A stretch of DNA of 11,844 bases. It comes from Terrimonas_A sp040509495. Lineage in GTDB: Bacteria > Bacteroidota > Bacteroidia > Chitinophagales > Chitinophagaceae. A model generated the notes under the pieces. It was not told where the DNA came from and searched no databases. It saw only the letters and a program-made list of their open reading frames with translations. Location of the stretch: contig JBEVKW010000052.1 in the NCBI GenBank assembly GCA_040509495.1, positions 1 to 11,844 of the forward strand. The letters are read 5' to 3'. Shown one piece after another: positions 1-6,840 of this stretch (positions within the stretch are counted from its first letter, which is position 1; every line of letters begins with the position of its first letter). The translations under genes were made by a program, and so were the position numbers.

Positions 1-60
1 CAACGATGATCACTAAGCTAAAAGATATTGGATCTTAACGGGGCTTGATATCCCTGGGCT

Positions 61-1062
61 TTATTGTAATGGATAACGTTTAATGCTTATAACGGCCGAT
101 TGTGCTGCGTCGTTGATCGAATTGAAATAAACATAGGCTCTGTATTTCCTGTCTGCCGTTTCAACCCATACACCGGTTTGTGCTTTCATATTGATCGCAT
201 AGTTAGGAGAGCCGGCAATATTCAGTTTTTCGAAATCTGCGTCGTCTATAAAAATGCCGAACTGCAAACGTGCCAGCTGCTGATCCCTGAGTTGGCCGGC
301 TTTACTGATAAGCGCGTTCCTGTTCACGCCGGCAGGTAACACGGCTCCCTGTAAATAAAGGGGGTCTGTTGCCGGGGCAACCAGTGAATGTCCGAATGCC
401 ACAGTCGGCAGATTGCGGAAAAGATAGATAAGGTCGATCTTTTCAGGATGCAGCGCTGCTTCTGCCGCGGTATAGATCGCATTGTCTGCAATGGAAATAT
501 AGCAGGCTGCGTTTTCTTTCACAGCAAGATCCAGCATCATGTCCATTTTGCTTAATGCGTATGGCCCCATCGGAAAAGATACTTTTTCTCCCGTACTGCT
601 TGTTGCGGAGAAGGTGAAAGATACCTGTTGTCCTTTTCCGGCAGAGGGTACCACATAGTAGTAGCGGAGAGTGGCTGCGTTGGTGTCAACCGTAAAGTTC
701 ACCAGCGTTGTGTTGCCGTTGTTGGTTGAAGGTGTTCCGACGATCACGCCTATATCCTGACCACTCGCATTTGTATTGAATGAGCGATGTTCGAGGTAAG
801 TGGCCGGAGCTCCCGCTACGCTTGCTTCCACCTGTGCAGAGACGATCTTTCCATTCATTTTCCCCAAAGCCATCGCATAAGCAAACTCGATGGATGTGCC
901 TGCCACTGCTGGCCCTAATGAGCGTTTGATCACATCATTCTGGAAATTTGTTTTTGGTTCCGGTATCGCATAGTCTTTCTTTTCGCAGGAAGTGAATGTT
1001 CCCATTGTTATTACCGCAGCTGAAAACATCAGCAAGCTGAAACTTTTTCTATTTTTTTTCAT
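61..1062 (-). CDS. DUF4466-like PUL lipoprotein, probable surface glycan-binding protein
   Basis: This 333-residue protein is the last gene of the leftward uptake operon. It has a lipoprotein signal: a basic n-region (MKKNRK), a hydrophobic stretch, then the lipid-attachment Cys at residue 26 in FTSC, followed by charged residues EKKD. The rest is beta-rich and soluble, with no catalytic motif that I recognise. The segments FAYAMALGKMNGKIVSAQVEAS (about 60-81), LRYYYVVPSAGKG (about 132-144), FPMGPYALSKMDMMLDLAV and CYISIADNAIYTAAEAAL resemble, from memory, the DUF4466 family of about 320 residues found beside SusC/SusD genes in Bacteroidota; the length fits. It starts 9 bp downstream of the preceding lipoprotein gene. 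By position it corresponds to SusE/SusF-type accessory proteins, so a glycan-binding role at the outer membrane is inferred and not shown by any motif. The reading frame and lipoprotein nature are secure; the family name is moderately secure. Confidence 0.8.
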   Translation of the reverse strand: MKKNRKSFSLLMFSAAVITMGTFTSCEKKDYAIPEPKTNFQNDVIKRSLGPAVAGTSIEFAYAMALGKMNGKIVSAQVEASVAGAPATYLEHRSFNTNASGQDIGVIVGTPSTNNGNTTLVNFTVDTNAATLRYYYVVPSAGKGQQVSFTFSATSSTGEKVSFPMGPYALSKMDMMLDLAVKENAACYISIADNAIYTAAEAALHPEKIDLIYLFRNLPTVAFGHSLVAPATDPLYLQGAVLPAGVNRNALISKAGQLRDQQLARLQFGIFIDDADFEKLNIAGSPNYAINMKAQTGVWVETADRKYRAYVYFNSINDAAQSAVISIKRYPLQ

Positions 1063-1071
1063 ATGCTGGAG

Positions 1072-1488
1072 TTATGGGGTTTTGACCGTGATAAAAACTT
1101 TATATGGTTTACGGACTTTCCGGTTGCCTGATACAACGGTGTAAACTTTTGGCTGACTAAGATCAGAGAAATCTGTTTTCCCGGTGATCTTCGGATCCAG
1201 CTTGGCGTCCGTTACAAGGGTGAACTGAGGGTATACATTTTTCAGATCGGTGCCAAAGAGTACTTCGCACTGAATGGTGCAGGCCACTGTGTCGATCACC
1301 GGATTCTTGCTTCGTACTGTCAGGTAATCGGTTCCCAATAGTTCGAAGTTGCTGACATAGCATTCCGCGCGTTCAGTGATGAGTAACCCGTCTTCGTCGA
1401 CCGGTGTTTCTTTCCTGCAGCTTATCCAGGTGAAGGAGAGAAGAAGAATGATTGTCAGAAAGTGTTTGTATTTTTTGAAGAAGTTCAT
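1072..1488 (-). CDS. Small DUF5018-like PUL lipoprotein
   Basis: This 138-residue protein has a hydrophobic signal (about residues 10-22, LTIILLLSFTW) ending at a lipid-attachment Cys at position 24 (ISCRKE). The mature part is about 110 residues of predicted beta structure. Its C-terminal half, around KITGKTDFSDL (101-110) and KVYTVVSGNRKVRKPYKVFI (114-133), has the pattern of the Ig-like DUF5018 or related domains of Bacteroidota surface proteins, in which a YTV...Y.V strand pair closes the fold. That match is from memory. Three further cysteines (43, 70, 74) lie in the mature region. The gene sits 18 bp after susD and 9 bp before the DUF4466-like gene, so co-transcription is very likely. 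It has no enzyme motif. A small accessory glycan-binding or complex-stabilising role is inferred from position only. Confidence 0.75.
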   Translation of the reverse strand: MNFFKKYKHFLTIILLLSFTWISCRKETPVDEDGLLITERAECYVSNFELLGTDYLTVRSKNPVIDTVACTIQCEVLFGTDLKNVYPQFTLVTDAKLDPKITGKTDFSDLSQPKVYTVVSGNRKVRKPYKVFITVKTP

Positions 1489-1506
1489 AATTCAGTTGTT
1501 TTTATT

Positions 1507-3363
1507 TTATAACCAGGGAGTGTTTTGGGTCAGTCGTTGGTTACGGTTCCTTTCTGAAGGAGGTATCCTGAATATGTAGTATTGTTCGTAGCCGCGTTCC
1601 TGTGTGTTCTGGAACAGCAGTTCCTGGTTTTCATTGTGTGTATCTTTTGTTTGCACGCCGGGTCCGCCGGGCGGTCCGTATATGCGCGAGAGTGCACGCC
1701 ATCTGCGGATATCATAACTGCGCTGACCTTCGCCAACGAGTTCGATGATCCTTTCCTGTTCGATCGCATTGAAGAAGGCGTTCTTATCTGCTACCTTGTC
1801 TGCGGCCAGTGCGGGAAGATTACCGCGGTGCCTGATCCTGTTGACCAGCGCAATCGCATCCGCCTGTGGACCGTTAAGTTCGTTTGTGGCTTCGGCATAC
1901 ATCAGGAATATATCTGCGAGCCGGACGACAGGCCATGAATAGTCGCCTTCGCTACGTCCCTGGCCTGGATAATTCCGCACAAACTTGCGGAATACATAAC
2001 CGGAAGTGGTTCCGTCGGTGAGATACGTGATATAATTCACTCCGCCGATCGTTACGTTGCCACCCCATGTCTTGTAGATATAGGGAGCATAGCCGGTCGA
2101 TTTCAGCGATGCAAGCCCGATGATCATTTCATTGTCCCAGAGAATAGTTGATTTCATCCTGTAATCCCTGTTCGCATAGCTTTGCGGATTGATCGCAGAG
2201 TTAGGCAGTGTGCGCGCACCAGGCGTGGCAGGATTGATAGGGATGAGTTTTGGCATGTAATCACCAGTGACGATAGATTGGTAGCGGTCGGCAATTTCAA
2301 ATCTGGGAGAAAGCCAGCACTGGCCGAATTCCTGTGTACGGCCGCCAAAATCACGCATCAGTTCTTCTCCGAGTGCGGTATTGATCCCGCCATGTGTGAA
2401 AGAGAATACCATTTCTTTATCGTTGTTGGCGGCGGGCATAAAAAGGTGGTAGTAGTTAGGAAGTATATCGGCTTTGCCTAATGCATCGATCTGCCCGGGT
2501 TCGCCATTTCTGAAAAGTGTTAAGCCATAATCATTGATCACGCTTTTGAAATCAGCCTCTGCTGCCTGGTAGGATGCCGTTGCGGCTGCCGCATCCGGGG
2601 TGAACCCTGCCAGTTCAGGCCAGCCGTTCTTGTTCCAGCAAGCCCAGTACAAATGCATCTTTCCTCTTAGTGCGAGGGCAGCGGGTTTTGCTGCACGGCC
2701 TGACATGGGTGCTGTTGCGGGTAGTTTTTCAAAGGCATAGGTGAAGTCTTCAATGATCCTGTCTTTGATCTGCGCGATCGGCATGCGGGTCATCGTATCC
2801 GCTTCTGTTGCACTGGTAATAATGTGATCGATATACGGCACGTCGCCCCACAAGGAGATCAGCCGGAAGTACACGAGGCCGCGTAACAGGCGGGCTTCTC
2901 CAACAACGGCTTCGAGGCCGGGCAATGATGCGGCACTGGCATGCGGCAGCATTTTCTGCACGTTCTCGATCACATAATTGGTGCGGTTAACGCCGCCAAA
3001 CAGGTATTGATACATCTTATCGGATCCTGCCCCGTTACCTGTGGGTTTGTAATCATAGCTGCTGTTAAATGCGGCTCCCTGGCGAACATCAGTGGCGTGC
3101 GTGCCACTTCCCCTTACTTCAACATATTCGCCATTGCCTTCCCAGAAATAGTCGCGGGTGAACAGTGGCGCCACTGATGCATAAGCTCCAACAAGTGCAG
3201 TGGTGGCATCCGATTCGCTTTTCCAGAAAGTTGAAGCATCTACCACGGTAGTTGGGTTCTGGTCGAGCAGGTTTTTCCTGCAGGCTGACTGAGTGAAGAT
3301 GAGCGCAGCGAGTCCTGCAGTCATCCAAACCTTCCAGTTATTTTTTATGCTATTTAATTTCAT
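1507..3363 (-). CDS. susD: SusD/RagB-like glycan-binding outer-membrane lipoprotein
   Basis: This 618-residue SusD family protein binds oligosaccharide at the cell surface and acts as the lid of the SusC transporter. A signal segment (about 10-27) ends at Cys28, followed by RKNLLDQNPTTVVD, the characteristic start of mature SusD proteins after lipidation. Family hallmarks are visible in order: the TPR-like helical segment EARLLRGLVYFRLISLWGDV, the helix PALALRGKMHLYWACW, then RLADIFLMYAEATNEL with AIALVNRIRHRGNLPAL, ERIIELVGEGQRSYDIRRW, and a C-terminal YYIFRIPPSERNRN ending in TPWL. These match the SusD-like N-terminal and RagB/SusD C-terminal domains. Length is at the upper end of the usual 500-620 residues. 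It follows the susC stop by 11 bp, the standard order. Ligand specificity cannot be read from the sequence; the name is used in the generic SusD-like sense. Confidence 0.96.
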   Translation of the reverse strand: MKLNSIKNNWKVWMTAGLAALIFTQSACRKNLLDQNPTTVVDASTFWKSESDATTALVGAYASVAPLFTRDYFWEGNGEYVEVRGSGTHATDVRQGAAFNSSYDYKPTGNGAGSDKMYQYLFGGVNRTNYVIENVQKMLPHASAASLPGLEAVVGEARLLRGLVYFRLISLWGDVPYIDHIITSATEADTMTRMPIAQIKDRIIEDFTYAFEKLPATAPMSGRAAKPAALALRGKMHLYWACWNKNGWPELAGFTPDAAAATASYQAAEADFKSVINDYGLTLFRNGEPGQIDALGKADILPNYYHLFMPAANNDKEMVFSFTHGGINTALGEELMRDFGGRTQEFGQCWLSPRFEIADRYQSIVTGDYMPKLIPINPATPGARTLPNSAINPQSYANRDYRMKSTILWDNEMIIGLASLKSTGYAPYIYKTWGGNVTIGGVNYITYLTDGTTSGYVFRKFVRNYPGQGRSEGDYSWPVVRLADIFLMYAEATNELNGPQADAIALVNRIRHRGNLPALAADKVADKNAFFNAIEQERIIELVGEGQRSYDIRRWRALSRIYGPPGGPGVQTKDTHNENQELLFQNTQERGYEQYYIFRIPPSERNRNQRLTQNTPWL

Positions 3364-3374
3364 ACAATCGTTAA

Positions 3375-6300
3375 TTAAAAGCCCAGGTTCAGGCCGAATG
3401 AATATGATTTAACAAATGGATAAACATCGTTGACGTTGCCTTCTTTTTCCGGGTCAAGGCCACGGAACGAACTGATCGTTGCGAGGTTTTCTGCGGATAA
3501 GAATAGGCGGCAGTTCTTAAGATGTATCCTGTTCAGTAATCTTGTTGGCAGTGAATAGCCGACCTGCACATTCTTGACACGCAGGTAGCTCATATCATCC
3601 AGCCAGAAAGTTGTTTCCGCACGGTTATTTGCATTGCCGTTGAGGCGGGGCCAAAGTCCGTTGCGGTTATCGAGCGCCCATGGATTTGTCCAGTGGTCTT
3701 CTGTTGCTGCATAACGCTGTGTTGTAAAGTTCAGGTTGTTGTAAACATTAAGCCAGTAGTCTTTCCGCCCGGTTGCGCCCTGTAGTAAAACAGACAGGTC
3801 AACGTTTTTATAGGAGAAATTACTATTGAGTGAAAAGTTGGTATTGGGCATATCGCGGTTCGTGGTCGTGGCTCTTCTATCATTATCATCTATGCGGCCA
3901 TCGCCATTCAGATCTTTGCGGAGCAGGTCGCCGGGAGATGCACCTTGCGGTGTGGCCCGGTATACATCATCCCAGGTTTGCGCGATGCCGAGATCTTCAA
4001 ATCCATATACAAAATGATAAGGCATGTTCAGGAATGTATATCCCTTTCCGAGAAATTCATTCCATTTTTCAAGAGTAGTTGCATTGTAAGATGCGTTCAA
4101 TGTAATGCCGTAGCGGAATTCTCCGAGACGTTCCGACCATGTAAAGGATCCTTCAATACCACGGTTTCTCAGGTTGCCAATGTTACGGCGGGGTGCATTG
4201 TATGCGCCGGATAAGAGGATGGAAAGATCTCCGGGCCTGTTCATGCCTGTTGTTAGCCGGTCATAATAATCAACGGTAACCTGCAAACGATTATTGAGAA
4301 AAGAAAGATCGAGGCCTGTGTTGAATACACGCGTTGTTTCCCAGGTCAGGTCACGGTTCACCATCTGGCTGTATACAAATCCACGGGTGATATTGTTAGC
4401 CATCATGTAATTCAGCAGTGTCAATGTTTCTCTCTGCTGATATGCGCTAACGCCGCTGTTATTGCCCAGTGTTCCGTAAGACATGCGAAGTTTACCACTG
4501 TTAACGATGCGTCCTGCAAATGACTGGAAGAAATTTTCTTCGGAGAAACGCCAGCCTGCTGATACAGAAGGGAAGAAGCCGTATTGGCTGCCCTGTAAGA
4601 ATTTTGAAGAACCATCATAACGGAAGGTGGCTTCAAAAAGATATTTCTGAAAACCGGTGTAGTTGATCCGTCCGATCACGGAGCGTAAACCTTCTGCGAC
4701 GGAATTACCTCCGGTTGACTGAATGGCGGTCAATGCGCCATCGATCTCATCAATCGTTGGATAGATCCTGTCGTTACGCGAAGCGCGCAGCACGCGGTCA
4801 TTCCAGTACTCTTCGCTATATACGCCAGTGAGCGCAATGTCGTGATCATGTGCGATCGTCGTGGTATAGGTTAGTTGCCCTGTGGCCATTGTTTTGTAGC
4901 CTATGTTGTTCTGGTTGATAGCCGGTGCGTTCGGTTGAATGAATACGCGTGGGCCAAGAGTATTGGTTTGGAAGTTAAAGGATGGAGTAGGGATGTCTGC
5001 CTGTTTTTGGAACTGGTTATAATAATTGATCGCATAAGCAACTCTTGCTGTCAGTCCTTTTACCGGCGTCCAGTCCCAATAGATATTGCCATTACCTTCC
5101 TGGCGTGAGCGGCGTTTGAGTGCGTTCACATAGAACACGTAAGGATTCAGCGCGGTAGGGTCTTCACCATACGCCATCACACCGCCGTAGTATCCGGTAG
5201 CGGGATCATAAGGAAGGATACCGGCAATGGCATACTGGTAATCGCCGCCGCCTGCGCCATCACCTCCGGTAAATCCATTCTCATAAGTATACAGGAAGTT
5301 GGACGTATTGCCGGTGAGCTTTACGCCTACGTTCATGTTTCTGTTAAGTTTGTAATCGTAGTTCACGCGGGCGTTATACTGCCCGTATTCGTTATTCATC
5401 TGGATCCCGCGTTCCCCCAGTTTACCAATAGAGATATAGAAGTTCGATTGTTCATTTCCTCCTGAAGCGGAAAAATTATACCGCTCAAAATGTCCGTCCT
5501 GTGTGGTTACATCCAGCCAGTCTGTGTTTGGGTATTTCAGTGGATCGATCATGCCGAGGGCCATCCATTGATCGATCGTGCCGTTCTTGAACAAAAAGCC
5601 CGACGGTAATGTGTTCACAGCGGCAAGACGCTGTTCAAGTGTAAGTGAGCGGGGATAGTCTGAAAGGAAGTTGAATCCTTTCACCGGTTTTTGCAAACCA
5701 TTGGTCATCGTAAAACTGAATTGAGGTGTGCGTCCTTTACCGGATTTGGTGGTGATAAGCAGTACGCCGTTCGCTGCACGTGATCCATAAACAGCGGAAG
5801 ATGCGGCATCTTTTAACACGGATATGGTAGCGATATCATTCATGTCAATGCGGTTCAGGTCCACATCCGGCATTCCATCGACAACGATCAGCGGAGACGC
5901 ATTATTCACCGTACCCATCCCGCGGATCAGCAGGTTGGCGCGGTTATTACCAGCCATGCCGGATGATTGTGGTGCTGACAGGCCCGGAACAAGTCCCGAT
6001 AACGCCGAAGAAACGTTGGGTGCAGCACGGCTAACAAGCTCTTTGGTAGCATTCACCTGCGATACAGCGCCAGTCAGGTTTACTTTCCGTTGGGTGCCGT
6101 AGCCCACTACCACCACATCGCCTAGCTGCTTCATATCCTGTTCAAGCGTGACGGTGATAGTGCTGTTGTCTGCGGGAACAGCGATCTCCTGCGGGATATA
6201 GCCTACAATAGTAAATACGAGCGTGTCCGTGGCTTGTGCATTGTCCAGCCTGAAGGAGCCGTCAGTGCCGGTAACAGTGGCGGTGCCGGATCCCTTGATG

Positions 6301-6548
6301 GTCACGGATACGCCTGCAACCGGAGCACCTTTTGTATCGATTACTTTACCCCTGATCTCCGGAAGGTCGGGAGAAGGATAATCGTCGTGAATGGATGGGT
6401 GATGCAATGCTGGAGGATCTGAAGGCGGAGCGACCGGGCCGGTCAGGTTGCCGTTTTCGTGACCCTGGGCCTGTGCGGATAAACATAAGCAAGCGATCGC
6501 TGTAGCCAAACCGATCCTACCCATTTTGCGAGTAGTAGTTCTGTGCAT
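3375..6548 (-). CDS. susC: SusC/RagA-like TonB-dependent outer-membrane transporter
   Basis: This 1057-residue SusC family protein imports oligosaccharides through a beta-barrel powered by TonB-ExbBD. Visible in order: a Sec signal peptide (about 1-28, ending AQAQ); an unusual Pro/His-rich stretch (29-64); a carboxypeptidase-regulatory-like domain (about 64-136, beginning EIRGKVIDTKGAPVAGVSV); the SusC signature around DVVVVGYGTQRKVNLTGAV (144-162); the plug domain with LLIRGMGTVNNASPLIVVDG (206-225) and ISVLKDAASSAVYGSRAANG (242-261); then a long barrel ending in FGLNLGF, with a terminal Phe as expected for outer-membrane barrels. No STN secretin/TonB N-terminal domain is seen, so signalling through an anti-sigma factor is unlikely. 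This fits control by the hybrid sensor encoded at the right end. The ATG at 6546-6548 is chosen for its basic n-region; Met9 is a possible alternative. It is the first gene of the leftward operon. Confidence 0.97.
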   Translation of the reverse strand: MHRTTTRKMGRIGLATAIACLCLSAQAQGHENGNLTGPVAPPSDPPALHHPSIHDDYPSPDLPEIRGKVIDTKGAPVAGVSVTIKGSGTATVTGTDGSFRLDNAQATDTLVFTIVGYIPQEIAVPADNSTITVTLEQDMKQLGDVVVVGYGTQRKVNLTGAVSQVNATKELVSRAAPNVSSALSGLVPGLSAPQSSGMAGNNRANLLIRGMGTVNNASPLIVVDGMPDVDLNRIDMNDIATISVLKDAASSAVYGSRAANGVLLITTKSGKGRTPQFSFTMTNGLQKPVKGFNFLSDYPRSLTLEQRLAAVNTLPSGFLFKNGTIDQWMALGMIDPLKYPNTDWLDVTTQDGHFERYNFSASGGNEQSNFYISIGKLGERGIQMNNEYGQYNARVNYDYKLNRNMNVGVKLTGNTSNFLYTYENGFTGGDGAGGGDYQYAIAGILPYDPATGYYGGVMAYGEDPTALNPYVFYVNALKRRSRQEGNGNIYWDWTPVKGLTARVAYAINYYNQFQKQADIPTPSFNFQTNTLGPRVFIQPNAPAINQNNIGYKTMATGQLTYTTTIAHDHDIALTGVYSEEYWNDRVLRASRNDRIYPTIDEIDGALTAIQSTGGNSVAEGLRSVIGRINYTGFQKYLFEATFRYDGSSKFLQGSQYGFFPSVSAGWRFSEENFFQSFAGRIVNSGKLRMSYGTLGNNSGVSAYQQRETLTLLNYMMANNITRGFVYSQMVNRDLTWETTRVFNTGLDLSFLNNRLQVTVDYYDRLTTGMNRPGDLSILLSGAYNAPRRNIGNLRNRGIEGSFTWSERLGEFRYGITLNASYNATTLEKWNEFLGKGYTFLNMPYHFVYGFEDLGIAQTWDDVYRATPQGASPGDLLRKDLNGDGRIDDNDRRATTTNRDMPNTNFSLNSNFSYKNVDLSVLLQGATGRKDYWLNVYNNLNFTTQRYAATEDHWTNPWALDNRNGLWPRLNGNANNRAETTFWLDDMSYLRVKNVQVGYSLPTRLLNRIHLKNCRLFLSAENLATISSFRGLDPEKEGNVNDVYPFVKSYSFGLNLGF

Positions 6549-6656
6549 ATCGAGGTTATTAGATGACTTTGTAATGGATATGGCTCAGAACGGGGAACAC
6601 CGTTCGCATCTGTCCGCAAAAATTAAAGGGGAGATGGCAAGCCATAATCGTTTTGC

Positions 6657-6664
6657 CAAATGTA
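6657..6664 (-). promoter_or_regulatory. Putative -7 element (TACATTTG) for the susC operon
   Basis: Read on the minus strand, the bases are TACATTTG, a full match to the Bacteroidota primary sigma factor -7 consensus TAnnTTTG. It would give a susC leader of roughly 100 nt. The -33 partner is weak: the nearest TTG on the same strand is at 6692-6690, about 25 bp away, longer than the usual 17-23. A poor -33 box would suit a promoter that needs an activator such as the nearby hybrid sensor. The consensus is known; its use here is inferred. Confidence 0.4.
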
Positions 6665-6732
6665 TACTGGAGTGAGGGTAGAAGGCTGTCAATCCCTGAT
6701 CAATTACTGCAAGAATATTGTAAACACCTGTT

Positions 6733-6768
6733 TTTGTAATATCCTGGTATCAATTGAGCGGATATTTG
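6733..6768 (+). promoter_or_regulatory. Candidate promoter for the GH92-GH5-GH88-sensor operon
   Basis: A TTTG at 6733-6736 and GATATTTG at 6761-6768 (one mismatch to TAnnTTTG) are separated by 24 bp, one base beyond the usual range. Transcription would start around 6775, leaving a leader of about 65 nt before the ATG at 6841. It is the best candidate I could find on this strand in the gap, but both elements are imperfect. Confidence 0.28.
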
Positions 6769-6840
6769 CATCCGTTTTTTGATTTTTCTGCTTTCTTTAT
6801 GATGACGATGCAAATAACTCCTTCACGCCATTTTCTCATC

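Larger units (their letters stand above)
6549..6840. promoter_or_regulatory. Divergent control region between the uptake and enzyme operons
   Basis: The two operons are transcribed away from each other out of this stretch of about 290 bp, so both promoters and any regulator sites should lie here. I see a perfect TAnnTTTG-type -7 element on the minus strand (6657-6664), a near match on the plus strand (6761-6768), and three copies of TCAAT (6689, 6700 and 6750), the first two one helical turn apart. A plus-strand reading frame extends upstream of 6841 to a TTG at 6754, but it lacks a sensible signal peptide start there. No tRNA or convincing riboswitch fold was seen. Confidence 0.6.

Noticed and set aside
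3..38. Possible 3' end of a plus-strand gene (reading ...MITKLKDIGS then TAA)
   Set aside because: Only about a dozen codons are in view, with nothing recognisable. Any short stretch can read open this far.
24..52. GATAT...ATATC inverted repeat as a terminator after the leftward operon
   Set aside because: The 5 bp stem has a loop of about 19 nt, low G+C and no following T-run on the minus strand, too weak to call.
1582..1938. Open reading frame of 118 codons on the plus strand opposite the susD 3' end
   Set aside because: It is antisense to conserved SusD C-terminal motifs. The Cys-rich translation looks like frame shadow with no homology I recognise.
6493..6500. GCGATCGC palindrome (also at 7711-7718) and frequent GATCG words across the window
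   Set aside because: Only two exact copies lie in coding sequence. The abundance is explained by Ile-Asp and Ala-Ile-Ala codon choices and shows no spacing pattern.
6754..6840. Upstream extension of GH92 from a TTG codon
   Set aside because: The extension places about 29 residues before an otherwise ideal signal peptide starting at 6841 and overlaps the likely promoter.
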